A DNA stretch of 24,073 nucleotides from JACVRN01 sp035276685 (GTDB taxonomy: Bacteria; Acidobacteriota; Blastocatellia; Pyrinomonadales; Pyrinomonadaceae). Position 1 is the first letter of the stretch; every line of letters begins with the position of its first letter. Below, piece after piece: positions 8,113 to 15,899 of the stretch. The stretch covers positions 1-24,073 of the forward strand of contig DATELK010000113.1 in the NCBI GenBank assembly GCA_035276685.1, written 5' to 3'. The notes under the pieces were generated by a model. The model had not been told where the DNA came from, searched no databases, and was given only the letters and a program-made list of their open reading frames with translations. Position numbers and translations under genes: made by a program.

Positions 8113-8332
8113 AAATCCTTGCTTCTTTTCTCTCTATAAAAAGTTTACTTCAGATAGTACCGATTTTTGATGATACGCGAAACCGATAACATAGCAACAG
8201 AAGATAGATAAAGTGCGCCGAAAACGTCACTCTTTTGTGAGTTGTGCTTTTGGGGCAAAGGGCTGTAAGGTATCCGGTAGAGACTACACAAACGTCAAAA
8301 TTTGAAGAGGAGGTCGCCAAAGAGCCTCTATT

Positions 8333-8764
8333 ATGGCTAATGAGCAACCGACCGTCGCGGACATCTTTCGCCGCGCTCAGAGCTTGAGGCGAGAGCGCCC
8401 GCAAAGCTCCTACAAGGAGATAAAACAGCTTCTGTTGAGCGAATATAAGGGAGCGGCTTTTCCGCCCGCGAATCGTCTGGCTATCCCAGAGCAGGACGCG
8501 CGTGCGCCGGAAGAAGACTGGTCTGCCGGGCTTCCATTGATGCTGCGCGGCATACAGCAACAGAACTGGGAAGAGATAATGAACGGCATCATGCTCAGCC
8601 TTGAGCAGACAGAGAACTACGAGAAGCAGACCGGCGCGCCCGGAGCCAGAGACGACTGGCATGACCGAACCGTGGGCATAGACGAGCCGCTCAGGAAAGG
8701 CGTAGGCAAGTGGATGCCCGAAGACCTGATGCGACTGGCAGAACGAGCGACGAAAAAACAGTGA
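8333..8764 (+). CDS. Unknown 143-residue protein heading the plus-strand run
   Basis: I do not recognise a family. The sequence begins with a helical, charged segment (about 8-37), then a Pro/Ala-rich linker (about 42-62). A second helical region follows (about 65-92, LMLRGIQQQNWEEIMNGIML), and the C-terminus has DDWHDRTVGIDEP. There is no signal peptide, membrane span or cysteine pair. A very strong AGGAGG (8308-8313) lies 19 nt before the ATG, much too far for normal initiation, and there is no start codon between them; a 5-bp stem (8306-8310 with 8325-8329) could shorten the distance. The gene ends nine bases before the molybdoenzyme gene, so the two are almost certainly co-transcribed. 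Confidence 0.7.
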   Translation: MANEQPTVADIFRRAQSLRRERPQSSYKEIKQLLLSEYKGAAFPPANRLAIPEQDARAPEEDWSAGLPLMLRGIQQQNWEEIMNGIMLSLEQTENYEKQTGAPGARDDWHDRTVGIDEPLRKGVGKWMPEDLMRLAERATKKQ

Positions 8765-8773
8765 ACTGCCGTT

Positions 8774-9472
8774 ATGAGTTTCTTAGATAAGCTGTTCAAC
8801 GACCCGCTCTATCAATCGGGTGAGCCGAGGCGGCCCGAAGAGGTCAAAGAGCCTGAGGTCATCATCAGCCCGGACACGCGGCGCGAGAATCGTATGCCGC
8901 CCGGACAGGTGAGGACGCGTAAGTGGCCCGTGCTGGACGCGCACGGCACGCCGAACGTAGACCTTGCCACGTGGCGCTTTGAGGCGGGCGGGCTGGTGGA
9001 GAATCCGCAGAGCTGGTCGCTGGACGAGTTTCTTCAGCTTCCGCCCGTGAAGGTCTACGCGGACTTTCATTGCGTGACGCGATGGTCGCGGCTGGACAAC
9101 GTCTGGGGCGGCGTGCAGGCGAAAGAGATGGCTCGCATCCTCGGCGTCAAGCCTGAAGCGAAGTTCGTGCTCGTCTTCGGATACGATTACGGCTGGTCTA
9201 CTAATCTGCCGATAGAATATTTTCTGTCGGAGGATTCGCTCTTCGCGTGGTCGCACGACGGTCGTCCCATTGCGCCGGAGCACGGCGGCCCCGTTCGATT
9301 GATTGTCCCGCAGCTCTATGCCTGGAAGTCGGCCAAGTGGGTCAAGGGCGTTCATTTTCTGGCGGAGGATGAGCCGGGCTACTGGGAGCAGGGCGGCTAT
9401 CACATGCGCGGCGTTCCCTGGAACGGGCGCGACGGCGAGCGCTTCCGCTGGCAGGAAGAGGGAGAGGATTGA
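8774..9472 (+). CDS. Sulfite-oxidase-like molybdopterin oxidoreductase (cytosolic)
   Basis: The 232-residue protein matches the oxidoreductase molybdopterin-binding domain shared by sulfite oxidase and MsrP/YedY. The molybdenum-ligand cysteine is Cys100 in D-F-H-C-V-T-R-W-S, followed by N-V-W-G-G-V as in this family. Later conserved pieces are the YDYGWSTN segment, the EHGGPVRLIVP strand and W-K-S-A-K-W-V. It has no Tat or Sec leader and no heme or dimerisation domain, so it belongs to the short, stand-alone, apparently cytosolic branch whose electron partner and substrate are generally unassigned. It follows the 143-residue gene by nine bases, with no good Shine-Dalgarno, suggesting translation coupled to the upstream gene. 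An 11-bp hairpin begins two bases after its stop. Confidence 0.88.
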   Translation: MSFLDKLFNDPLYQSGEPRRPEEVKEPEVIISPDTRRENRMPPGQVRTRKWPVLDAHGTPNVDLATWRFEAGGLVENPQSWSLDEFLQLPPVKVYADFHCVTRWSRLDNVWGGVQAKEMARILGVKPEAKFVLVFGYDYGWSTNLPIEYFLSEDSLFAWSHDGRPIAPEHGGPVRLIVPQLYAWKSAKWVKGVHFLAEDEPGYWEQGGYHMRGVPWNGRDGERFRWQEEGED

Positions 9473-9473
9473 A

Positions 9474-9504
9474 GAATTGATTCACCGGTTCATTGAATCA
9501 ATTC
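9474..9504. repeat. Perfect 11-bp inverted repeat between molybdoenzyme and MscS genes
   Basis: GAATTGATTCA at 9474-9484 is the exact reverse complement of 9494-9504, with a 9-nt loop. The downstream CCCTTTG is not a real U-tract, so it may be an attenuator, an mRNA-processing hairpin or an operator rather than a full terminator. It spans the TTG at 9493 that could otherwise begin the MscS frame, which argues for the ATG at 9517. Confidence 0.7.
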
Positions 9505-9516
9505 CCTTTGAGCGTC

Positions 9517-10437
9517 ATGGTGGGTGTGTTTCTGTTTTTGTTGCAGGTGGAGCAGGCAGCGCCGCAGTCCGTGCGGGAAGTCTTCGCTCGCTTGCATGAG
9601 CGCGCTCTGGCCGCGCTGCCGGGGCTGATTACGGCCGCAATTGTTTTCCTCATCTTCATGGCCGCAGCGTGGGTCGGGTGCCGTTTGATAGTTTACGCCG
9701 CGCCGCGCGTGAAGGCAGACACGGGCGTGGTGCTTCTGCTCTCGCGCATCTACTACTACAGCATAATCATCTTCGGCATCGTCACGGCTCTTTCCACCAC
9801 TGGGATGAACGTGAGCGCGCTTGTGACGGGGCTCGGGCTGACGGGCTTCGCCATAGGCTTTGCCTTGAAGGACGTGCTGTCGAACCTGCTCTCGGGCATC
9901 ATGCTTCTCATCTATCGCCCCTTCCGCATAGGCGACCAGATTAAGATGGGAGAGTTCGAGGGCACAATCAAGACCATACGCATGCGCGATACTGTTGTCA
10001 GAAGCTACGACGGTCGCAGCATCATCATCCCGAACACGAAGCTCATCACTGAAGTCGTCGTCAACAACACGGCCCGCGCTGGCCGTCTCGTCAGAACTTC
10101 GGTCGCGCTCGCCATCTCTTCCGGCTCGGACGTTGAGACGGCCCGAGAGCTTTTCCTGCAAGCCATGGAGCAGAACGAGACCCTGATTGGACGCGCCGAG
10201 CCGCACGTCATAGTCAGAGAGGCCGACAACTCAACGCTTCTGGAAGGCCGCTTCTGGTACGACCCGCGCCGCACAACTCGCGACGCCATCAAGAGCGAAG
10301 TCGCGCAGTCTATAGAAGCGTCGTTCGAGAGAGCAGAGATAGAGCTGACGGAAGAGTCACGCGAACGCATAGCGGCGCAGAAGGAAGAGGTCTCAAGCAC
10401 GGGCATCAGAAATCGCGGAAAGGTGGAAGCAGCTTGA
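9517..10437 (+). CDS. MscS-family mechanosensitive ion channel
   Basis: With the ATG at 9517 the protein has 306 residues. A hydrophobic N-terminus precedes membrane segments at about 33-60 and 75-93. The Gly/Ala-rich pore helix covers about 98-133 (LVTGLGLTGFAIGFALKD, then L-S-N-L-L-S-G). The conserved beta domain starts with PFRIGDQIK and continues to RSIIIPN, followed by the mixed C-terminal cytoplasmic domain. Such channels release solutes when membrane tension rises. A TTG at 9493 would add eight residues, but that codon sits in the loop of a perfect hairpin and lacks a ribosome site; the ATG also lacks a clear one, so the start stays uncertain. Its last codons overlap the next gene (TTGA), implying coupling. 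The C-terminal tail (about 270-306) is charged and probably disordered. Confidence 0.9.
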   Translation: MVGVFLFLLQVEQAAPQSVREVFARLHERALAALPGLITAAIVFLIFMAAAWVGCRLIVYAAPRVKADTGVVLLLSRIYYYSIIIFGIVTALSTTGMNVSALVTGLGLTGFAIGFALKDVLSNLLSGIMLLIYRPFRIGDQIKMGEFEGTIKTIRMRDTVVRSYDGRSIIIPNTKLITEVVVNNTARAGRLVRTSVALAISSGSDVETARELFLQAMEQNETLIGRAEPHVIVREADNSTLLEGRFWYDPRRTTRDAIKSEVAQSIEASFERAEIELTEESRERIAAQKEEVSSTGIRNRGKVEAA

Positions 10438-12002
10438 GCGCTCAGACTCAATCCTCTGATAAGCCGAAGACGAATCCCCCGGCGACGCCTAAAGACGCTG
10501 CGGCCGTCATTCTCCTTAAGCACGGGACGGAGCTTGCAGACCCTGAAGTCTACTGGGTCAGGCGCAGCCACCGCCTGGCCTTCCTAGGAGGCTTTCATGC
10601 TTTTCCGGGCGGGCAGTTGGACGAGTCGGACAAAGAGACTCCGGTGGCGAACTGCGACGATGCTGAAAAGGCGGCTATGATTGCCTGCGCCGCGCGAGAG
10701 GTCTTTGAAGAGCTTGGTGTTCTCCTTGCTCGCGGCGCTCAAACTCTAACCGTGGGCCAGCGCGCCTCGCTCCTTGATGATTTGGAATCAAAGCGCATGT
10801 CGTGGCCGCAGCTTCTTAATCACTACGGTCTTCATCTGGACGCTCAGGACTGGACGTACGTGGGGCGCTGGGTCACGCCGCCGTTTAGTCCCAGGCGCTT
10901 CGATACGTGGTTCTTCATGGCCCACTGCCCCGCGAAGCAGGAGCCGAAAGTTGCAGGCGATGCGGAACTGGAAGCGGGCGAGTGGACGCGTGCAAGTGAG
11001 GCCGTCGCTCGCTGGCAGCGCTCCGAAGTCCTGACCGTGCCGCCTGTGCTTCACGCGCTAAAGACAATCAGCCGAGGCTTGACGGAAGATTTGGTCGAGC
11101 GCTTTCTCTCCGTCCCGCAGGCGCATGGGCTGCCTGTGCGCCGCATAGAGTTTCGTCCCGGCTTCATCTGCTTTCCCGTGCGCACGCAGACCAAGCCCCC
11201 GGCCACGCACACAAACTGTTACATAGTAGGCTCGCGCGACGTAGTCATCATAGACCCTGCTTCAATTTATGAAGAGGAACAGGAGGCGCTGGCCTCTTGC
11301 GTTGACGAGCTTCGAGCCGAGGGGCGCAACATCAGAGAGATAATCCTGACGCACCTTCATCCAGACCACGTGGGCGGCGTTAAGGCTTTGAGAGAGCACC
11401 TGTGGGGCCGCGTGCCCGTGGCCGCGCACCGACTGACGGCGAAAGCGCTGGAAGGCGTAGTCCCGGTTGACCGCCTGATAGAAGACGGAGAGGTGATTGA
11501 CTTAGATGGTGAGCCGCACCTGCGACTTCGCGCCATGCACACGCCCGGTCACGCGCGCGGGCACCTCTGCTTTTATGAAGAAGCGACCGGCGCGCTCATC
11601 ACGGGCGACAACATAGTGGGCCTAGGCTCCGTGCTGATTGACTCGCCCGAAGGCAACATGCGCGATTATCTGGAATCCCTTGAGCGCATGAGGGCGCTTC
11701 CGCACCTGACGGTTCTCTTCGGAGCGCACGGGCCTGCGGTCGGCAACGCCCGTGCTAAAATTGACGAGTACATCAGTCACCGCCTCGAACGCGAAAAGAA
11801 TATTTTGAAGGCCGTGCGCGAGGGCTGCGGCACGCCGAAAGAGATTGTCGAGCGCGTCTACACAGACGTTCACCCTAAAGCACACTCTATGGCGGAGCGC
11901 GCCGTCCTTGCTCATCTTGAGAAACTGGAAACGGACGACCTGGTCACACGCGCGGACGGCGGAAGGTGGGAAAGCAGGAACGAAAAAAGGGATGAAGGAT
12001 GA
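10434..12002 (+). CDS. Nudix hydrolase-metallo-beta-lactamase fold fusion
   Basis: This is a 522-residue two-enzyme fusion. The N-terminal Nudix domain (about 20-205) has an interrupted Nudix box: FPGGQLDE (57-64), an insertion of about 20 residues, then REVFEELG (88-95). That layout recalls the NUDT19/RP2 type, whose characterised members cleave CoA diesters. The C-terminal MBL-fold hydrolase (about 240-440) has T-H-L-H-P-D-H (306-312), His369 and His373 in HTPGH, Asp392 and His432. It ends in a winged-helix-like tail (about 455-510) as in LACTB2-type proteins. Together these suggest hydrolysis of nucleotide- or CoA-linked substrates; the substrate is unknown. The start is TTG at 10434, overlapping the MscS stop in TTGA, with GGTGG seven bases upstream. 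The 3' end overlaps the sensor gene by 11 nt. Confidence 0.88.
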   Translation: MSAQTQSSDKPKTNPPATPKDAAAVILLKHGTELADPEVYWVRRSHRLAFLGGFHAFPGGQLDESDKETPVANCDDAEKAAMIACAAREVFEELGVLLARGAQTLTVGQRASLLDDLESKRMSWPQLLNHYGLHLDAQDWTYVGRWVTPPFSPRRFDTWFFMAHCPAKQEPKVAGDAELEAGEWTRASEAVARWQRSEVLTVPPVLHALKTISRGLTEDLVERFLSVPQAHGLPVRRIEFRPGFICFPVRTQTKPPATHTNCYIVGSRDVVIIDPASIYEEEQEALASCVDELRAEGRNIREIILTHLHPDHVGGVKALREHLWGRVPVAAHRLTAKALEGVVPVDRLIEDGEVIDLDGEPHLRLRAMHTPGHARGHLCFYEEATGALITGDNIVGLGSVLIDSPEGNMRDYLESLERMRALPHLTVLFGAHGPAVGNARAKIDEYISHRLEREKNILKAVREGCGTPKEIVERVYTDVHPKAHSMAERAVLAHLEKLETDDLVTRADGGRWESRNEKRDEG

Positions 12003-14235
12003 GAGCGAGCGCAGGCAGGCCGAGCTGAGGCTTGAGACGCAGTATGCCATCACGCGAGCGTTGGCTGACTCGACCACGCTCGCGGAGGCCGCGCCTCGCC
12101 TGCTCGAAGCCGTCTGTAGAAGCCTAGGCTGGTCGCTCGGCGCGCTCTGGCGTGTTGATGAAGAGACGGACACGCTGCGCTGCGTGGAGACGTGGCACGT
12201 GCCGGGCGTGGAAGTCCCAGTGTTTGAAGAGACGAGTCGAGAGCGTGCCTTCGCGCGCGGCGAGGGCTTGCCAGGCCGTGTCTGGGAGAGCGGCCAGCCC
12301 GCGTGGATTACGGACGTGGCCGCGAACGGAAACTTCCCGCGCGCCGCCATAGCGAAGAAGGCGGGTCTTCACGCTGCCTTCGCTTTTCCGATTCTGCTGG
12401 CCGGTGAAACCTTAGGCGTGCTTGAGTTCTTCAGCCCGGAAGTGCGCGAGCCGGACAATGCCCTCATACAGATGATGGAGACGGTCGGCAGCCAGATAGG
12501 CCAGTTCATAGAGCGCAAAGAGGCCGAGGAAGCTTTGCGCCAGTCCGAAGACCGCTTTCGCACGCTGGCCGAAACGGCCTCGGACGCCATCATAACCATT
12601 AACGAAGATAGCCGCGTAGTCTTTATCAACCGCGCCGCCGAAACCATCTTCGGCTATCCTCTGGAAGAGATGATGGGCGCTGACCTGACCATGCTCATGC
12701 CCGAGTACCTGCGCCGTCTTCATGACGAAGGAGTCAGGCGCTACATAGAGACGGGCCAGCGGCACATCAACTGGGAGGGATACGAGCTGCCCGGTCTTCA
12801 TAAAGACGGGCACGAAATCCCGCTCGAAGTCTCGTTCAGCGAGTACGTCAAAAACGGTCGTCGCTTCTTCACAGGGATTGTCCGCGACATCTCTGAGCGC
12901 AGGCGCAACGAGGAGACGCAGGCAGAGCGCGTGCGCCTCGCAGCGCTCACGGCGGACATAGGCGTCGCTCTCACCCAGAGCGACACAAAGCGCGACATGC
13001 TGCAACGCTGCGCCGAAGCCCTGGTCAGGCACCTGGACGCGGCCTTTGCGCGCATCTGGACTCTGAACGAAGCGGAACAGGTGCTTGAGCTACAGGCGAG
13101 CGCGGGGCTCTACACGCACCTGGACGGGGCGCACTCGCGCGTGCCCGTGGGCAAGTTCAAAATCGGCCTCATCGCCGAAGAGCGAAAGCCGCACCTGACT
13201 AACTCTGTCGTCGGCGACCCGCGTGTGGGCGACCAGGAGTGGGCCAAACGAGAAGGCATGGTCTCGTTCGCGGGCTACCCGCTCATCATAGACAACTCGC
13301 TCGTGGGAGTGATGGCCATGTTCGCGCGCCACACCTTGACGGAAGTGGTGCTTGACGGGATGGCATCGGTTACGAACGGCGTGGCCTTAGGGATAAAGCG
13401 CAAGCGCGCCGAAAGAGAGTTGCAGGAGAGCGAGGCGCGCTATCGCTCTTTGTCCGAGGCCATGCCGCAGATAGTCTGGGCCACGGACGCGAAAGGCTCT
13501 CACACCTACTTCAACTATCGCTGGTACGAGTACACGGGTTTGTCAGAGGAAGAGTCCATGGGCTTCGGCTTCGCCAACGCCCTTCACCCGGAAGACCGCT
13601 CGCGCACTCTGGACGAGTGGACGCGCGCGTGGCGAGACGGCGAGCCTTACGAGATTGAGTATCGCTTTTATTCTCGCCCGCGCGACGAGTACCGCTGGTT
13701 CCTGGGGCGTGCCGTGCCGGTGAGAGACTCGCAGAGACGCGTCGTGCAGTGGGTAGGAACCTGCACGGACATAGAGGAACAGAAGAAGGCCGAAGAGGCG
13801 CTCGCCCGTCTCAACGAAGAGCGCGCCGCCATGATTGAAGAGGTCTCTACGCCGATTGTGCCGGTCTGGCGCGGCGTGCTAGTGCTTCCAATCATAGGCT
13901 CTCTGGACACCGAGCGCATGCAGCGCGCAACCGAGGCGGCGCTCGACGAAGTTACGCGCAAGGGCGCTCGCGCATGTATCATAGACATCACGGGCGCGCG
14001 AATCGTGGACACGCACGCGGTCGCCAACCTGACGAACCTTGTGATGGCGCTCAGGCTCGTAGGCGCGCAAGCCATCGTCACGGGCATCAAGGCTCATGCG
14101 GCGCAATCGCTCATAAGCCTCGGCGTGGATTTCGCCAGCCTCCGAACGCATCGAACGCTGGCGGAGGCGCTGGCATCTTTAATTAATGAGAACGAGAGCA
14201 AGAGGGACGGTATTATACAAAATGGAACTGGCTAA
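11992..14235 (+). CDS. GAF-PAS-GAF-PAS-STAS sensor (RsbR-like output)
   Basis: With the ATG at 11992 this is a 747-residue soluble multi-sensor protein. Domains in order: GAF (about 20-172), PAS (about 185-300, ending VRDISERR), GAF (about 318-470), PAS of the PAC-containing type (about 480-596, ending CTDIEEQKKAEE), a short coiled coil, and STAS (about 618-735). The STAS part matches the RsbR-type co-antagonist fold: STPIVPVWRGVLVLPIIGSLD, then DITGARIVDTHAVANL, then LRLVGA. Thr667 in DITG sits where RsbR-type proteins carry a phospho-acceptor. No kinase, cyclase or DNA-binding domain is present, so the signal must leave by protein contact. A longer reading frame runs back to 11845 inside the previous gene, but its first 49 residues look like shadow translation. 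The gene overlaps the Nudix-MBL gene by 11 nt and the ATPase gene by 14 nt. Confidence 0.87.
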   Translation: MKDESERRQAELRLETQYAITRALADSTTLAEAAPRLLEAVCRSLGWSLGALWRVDEETDTLRCVETWHVPGVEVPVFEETSRERAFARGEGLPGRVWESGQPAWITDVAANGNFPRAAIAKKAGLHAAFAFPILLAGETLGVLEFFSPEVREPDNALIQMMETVGSQIGQFIERKEAEEALRQSEDRFRTLAETASDAIITINEDSRVVFINRAAETIFGYPLEEMMGADLTMLMPEYLRRLHDEGVRRYIETGQRHINWEGYELPGLHKDGHEIPLEVSFSEYVKNGRRFFTGIVRDISERRRNEETQAERVRLAALTADIGVALTQSDTKRDMLQRCAEALVRHLDAAFARIWTLNEAEQVLELQASAGLYTHLDGAHSRVPVGKFKIGLIAEERKPHLTNSVVGDPRVGDQEWAKREGMVSFAGYPLIIDNSLVGVMAMFARHTLTEVVLDGMASVTNGVALGIKRKRAERELQESEARYRSLSEAMPQIVWATDAKGSHTYFNYRWYEYTGLSEEESMGFGFANALHPEDRSRTLDEWTRAWRDGEPYEIEYRFYSRPRDEYRWFLGRAVPVRDSQRRVVQWVGTCTDIEEQKKAEEALARLNEERAAMIEEVSTPIVPVWRGVLVLPIIGSLDTERMQRATEAALDEVTRKGARACIIDITGARIVDTHAVANLTNLVMALRLVGAQAIVTGIKAHAAQSLISLGVDFASLRTHRTLAEALASLINENESKRDGIIQNGTG

Positions 14236-15691
14236 AACTTTAGGCGAGCTGAAAGAGAGCGGCTATCAGATAACTTCCGTGAAGGACGAGATGCGTCGCA
14301 ATCTCGTCCGCAAGCTTCGCGCGGGCGAGCGCCTCTTTCCCGGCATAGTCGGCTATGACGAGACGGTCGTGCCGCAGATTGTCAACGCGATTCTGGCGCG
14401 TCACAACATCATTCTGCTGGGCCTGCGCGGTCAGGCCAAGAGCCGCATCATACGCCAGCTGACAGACCTGCTGGACGAGAGCATCCCAATCATCGCGGGC
14501 TCTGAAATCAACGACAATCCCTTTCATCCAATCTCGGCTTACGGACGCCAGCAGCTTGAGCTTCACGGCGACGCGACGCACATAGAATGGGTCGAGCGCG
14601 ACGCGCGCTTTGTCGAAAAGCTAGCCACGCCGGACGTGACCATAGCCGACATCATAGGCGACGTTGACCCGATTAAAGCAGCCAAGGGCGGCCACCTCTT
14701 AAGCGACGAGCTGACGATTCACTACGGGCTGCTGCCGCGCGCCAATCGAGGCATCTTCGCCATTAACGAACTGCCCGACCTCGCGGGAAAGATTCAGGTC
14801 GGACTCTTCAACATCATGCAGGAAGGCGATGTGCAGATTAAGGGCTACCCAGTGCGCCTGCCGCTTGACGTGATGCTGGTCTTCTCCGCCAACCCTGAAG
14901 ACTACACCGCGCGCGGCAAGATAATCACGCCCTTGAAAGACCGCATAGGCACGGAGATTACCACTCACTATCCTTCCGACTTGCAGCTTGGCGTGGAGAT
15001 TACAAAGCAGGAGGCATGGACAGAGCGAGAAGGTTTGGAAGGACGCCTGAACGTTCCCGATTTCATACGCGAGCTTGTAGAGCAGATAGCCTTTGAAGCG
15101 CGCGACGACCAGCGTATTGATAAACGCTCCGGCGTCTCGCAGCGCCTTCCCATCACCGTCATGGAATCCATCATCTCAAACGCCGAGCGCCGCTCGCTTC
15201 TCACGGAAGAGGAAGAGATTGTGCCTCGCATCTCGGACATCTACGCCGCCGTGCCTTCCATGACGGGCAAGATGGAGCTTGAGTACGAGGGCGAACAGGT
15301 GGGCGCTGCGAAAATAGCCCGCGACCTGATTAAGCGTGCCGCAGGAGAAATCTATGAGGGCTACTTCGTAGGCATAGAGTTCACGGACGCCGTGCGCTGG
15401 TTCGATTCCGGCAACTCGCTTCGACTGGCAGACACGGCCTCCGCCTACGAGTGCATGAACCTGCTCGATGCCGTGCCGGAGTTGATTGACACGGCGCTCA
15501 TCCCCTTCGACTTCAAGCGCTCGGACGATGCCCTGACAGTCTCAGCCTGCGAGTTCGTGCTGGAAGGCCTCTACGCCCAGAACAAAATCAGCCGCAACGA
15601 AGAGGGCGGCTACACCGCCGCCACCAAGGCCCGCAAAGACCGGCGCGGCATGATATACGACGACCTCTCCGAGACAAGCCGTTACAGTTAA
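14222..15691 (+). CDS. MoxR/Mg-chelatase-type AAA+ ATPase
   Basis: With the ATG at 14222 the protein has 489 residues. Walker A is G-L-R-G-Q-A-K-S (67-74). The Walker B region is R-G-I-F-A-I-N-E (176-183), with N-E in place of the common D-E. Sensor 1 is FSANPEDYTARG (221-232), and the arginine-finger region is KDRIGTEI (239-246, Arg241). A helical lid and a C-terminal helical domain follow. This is the MoxR/chelatase I-subunit class, whose members work with a von Willebrand A protein to remodel or activate client proteins; a VWA gene lies just downstream. An upstream ATG at 14186 would add 12 residues, but it has no ribosome site; GAGGG lies about 15 nt before 14222. The overlap with the sensor gene suggests joint translation. 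Confidence 0.88.
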   Translation: MELAKTLGELKESGYQITSVKDEMRRNLVRKLRAGERLFPGIVGYDETVVPQIVNAILARHNIILLGLRGQAKSRIIRQLTDLLDESIPIIAGSEINDNPFHPISAYGRQQLELHGDATHIEWVERDARFVEKLATPDVTIADIIGDVDPIKAAKGGHLLSDELTIHYGLLPRANRGIFAINELPDLAGKIQVGLFNIMQEGDVQIKGYPVRLPLDVMLVFSANPEDYTARGKIITPLKDRIGTEITTHYPSDLQLGVEITKQEAWTEREGLEGRLNVPDFIRELVEQIAFEARDDQRIDKRSGVSQRLPITVMESIISNAERRSLLTEEEEIVPRISDIYAAVPSMTGKMELEYEGEQVGAAKIARDLIKRAAGEIYEGYFVGIEFTDAVRWFDSGNSLRLADTASAYECMNLLDAVPELIDTALIPFDFKRSDDALTVSACEFVLEGLYAQNKISRNEEGGYTAATKARKDRRGMIYDDLSETSRYS

Positions 15692-15703
15692 GGAGCAAGA
15701 TTT

Positions 15704-15880
15704 ATGGAAACAATCTGGACTGCTGTTTACCGCAAAGTGCCGGAAGGCTATATAGGCTTCGTTGAAGAGTTACCCGGCGCTAATACTCAAGGCGAAACTC
15801 TGGAAGAGGCACGGGGTAATCTGAAAGAAGCTATTGAACTAGTGCTTGAAGCAAATCGTGAATCAACTGCAGGTTCCTGA
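15704..15880 (+). CDS. Orphan HicB-like antitoxin-type protein (58 residues)
   Basis: This small gene has an excellent AAGGAG eight bases before its ATG. It shows the HicB-type partial RNase-H-like pattern: strands W-T-A-V-Y-R-K and G-Y-I-G-F-V-E, E-L-P-G-A-N-T-Q-G-E-T, then the helix LEEARGNLKEAIELVLEAN. Most HicB-like antitoxins of this kind run to about 70 residues or more; this one stops after NRESTAGS, so the final strand and any DNA-binding tail are missing. No HicA-like toxin (small double-stranded-RNA-binding fold) is present on either side. It sits 12 nt after the AAA+ gene and 19 nt before the VWA gene, so it is read in the same transcript. Its codons include more AT-rich choices (TTA, CTA, ATA, GGT) than its neighbours, hinting at a later insertion. 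It may be a regulator or a relic. Confidence 0.8.
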   Translation: METIWTAVYRKVPEGYIGFVEELPGANTQGETLEEARGNLKEAIELVLEANRESTAGS

Positions 15881-15899
15881 GCCGGGGCAAAAGAAGTAA

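Noticed and set aside
8113..8332. Possible riboswitch in the divergent spacer before the plus-strand run
   Set aside because: The GGGGCAAAGGGCTG stretch suggested a structured leader, but the conserved core of no riboswitch class I know could be matched.
8150..8662. 170-codon minus-strand reading frame across the 8113-8332 spacer and the unknown gene
   Set aside because: It overlaps the better-supported plus-strand gene, has no recognisable features and no ribosome site; it looks like chance openness in GC-rich DNA.
9490..10206. 238-codon minus-strand frame opposite the MscS gene
   Set aside because: His/Asp/Arg-rich shadow of the channel gene without any motif.
11845..11991. 49-residue upstream extension of the sensor gene
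   Set aside because: It lies inside the Nudix-MBL gene in another frame, has no domain similarity, and ATG 11992 directly precedes the GAF domain region.
11992..14235. Histidine kinase identity for the PAS/GAF protein
   Set aside because: There is no H-box or ATPase domain; the C-terminus is a clear STAS domain.
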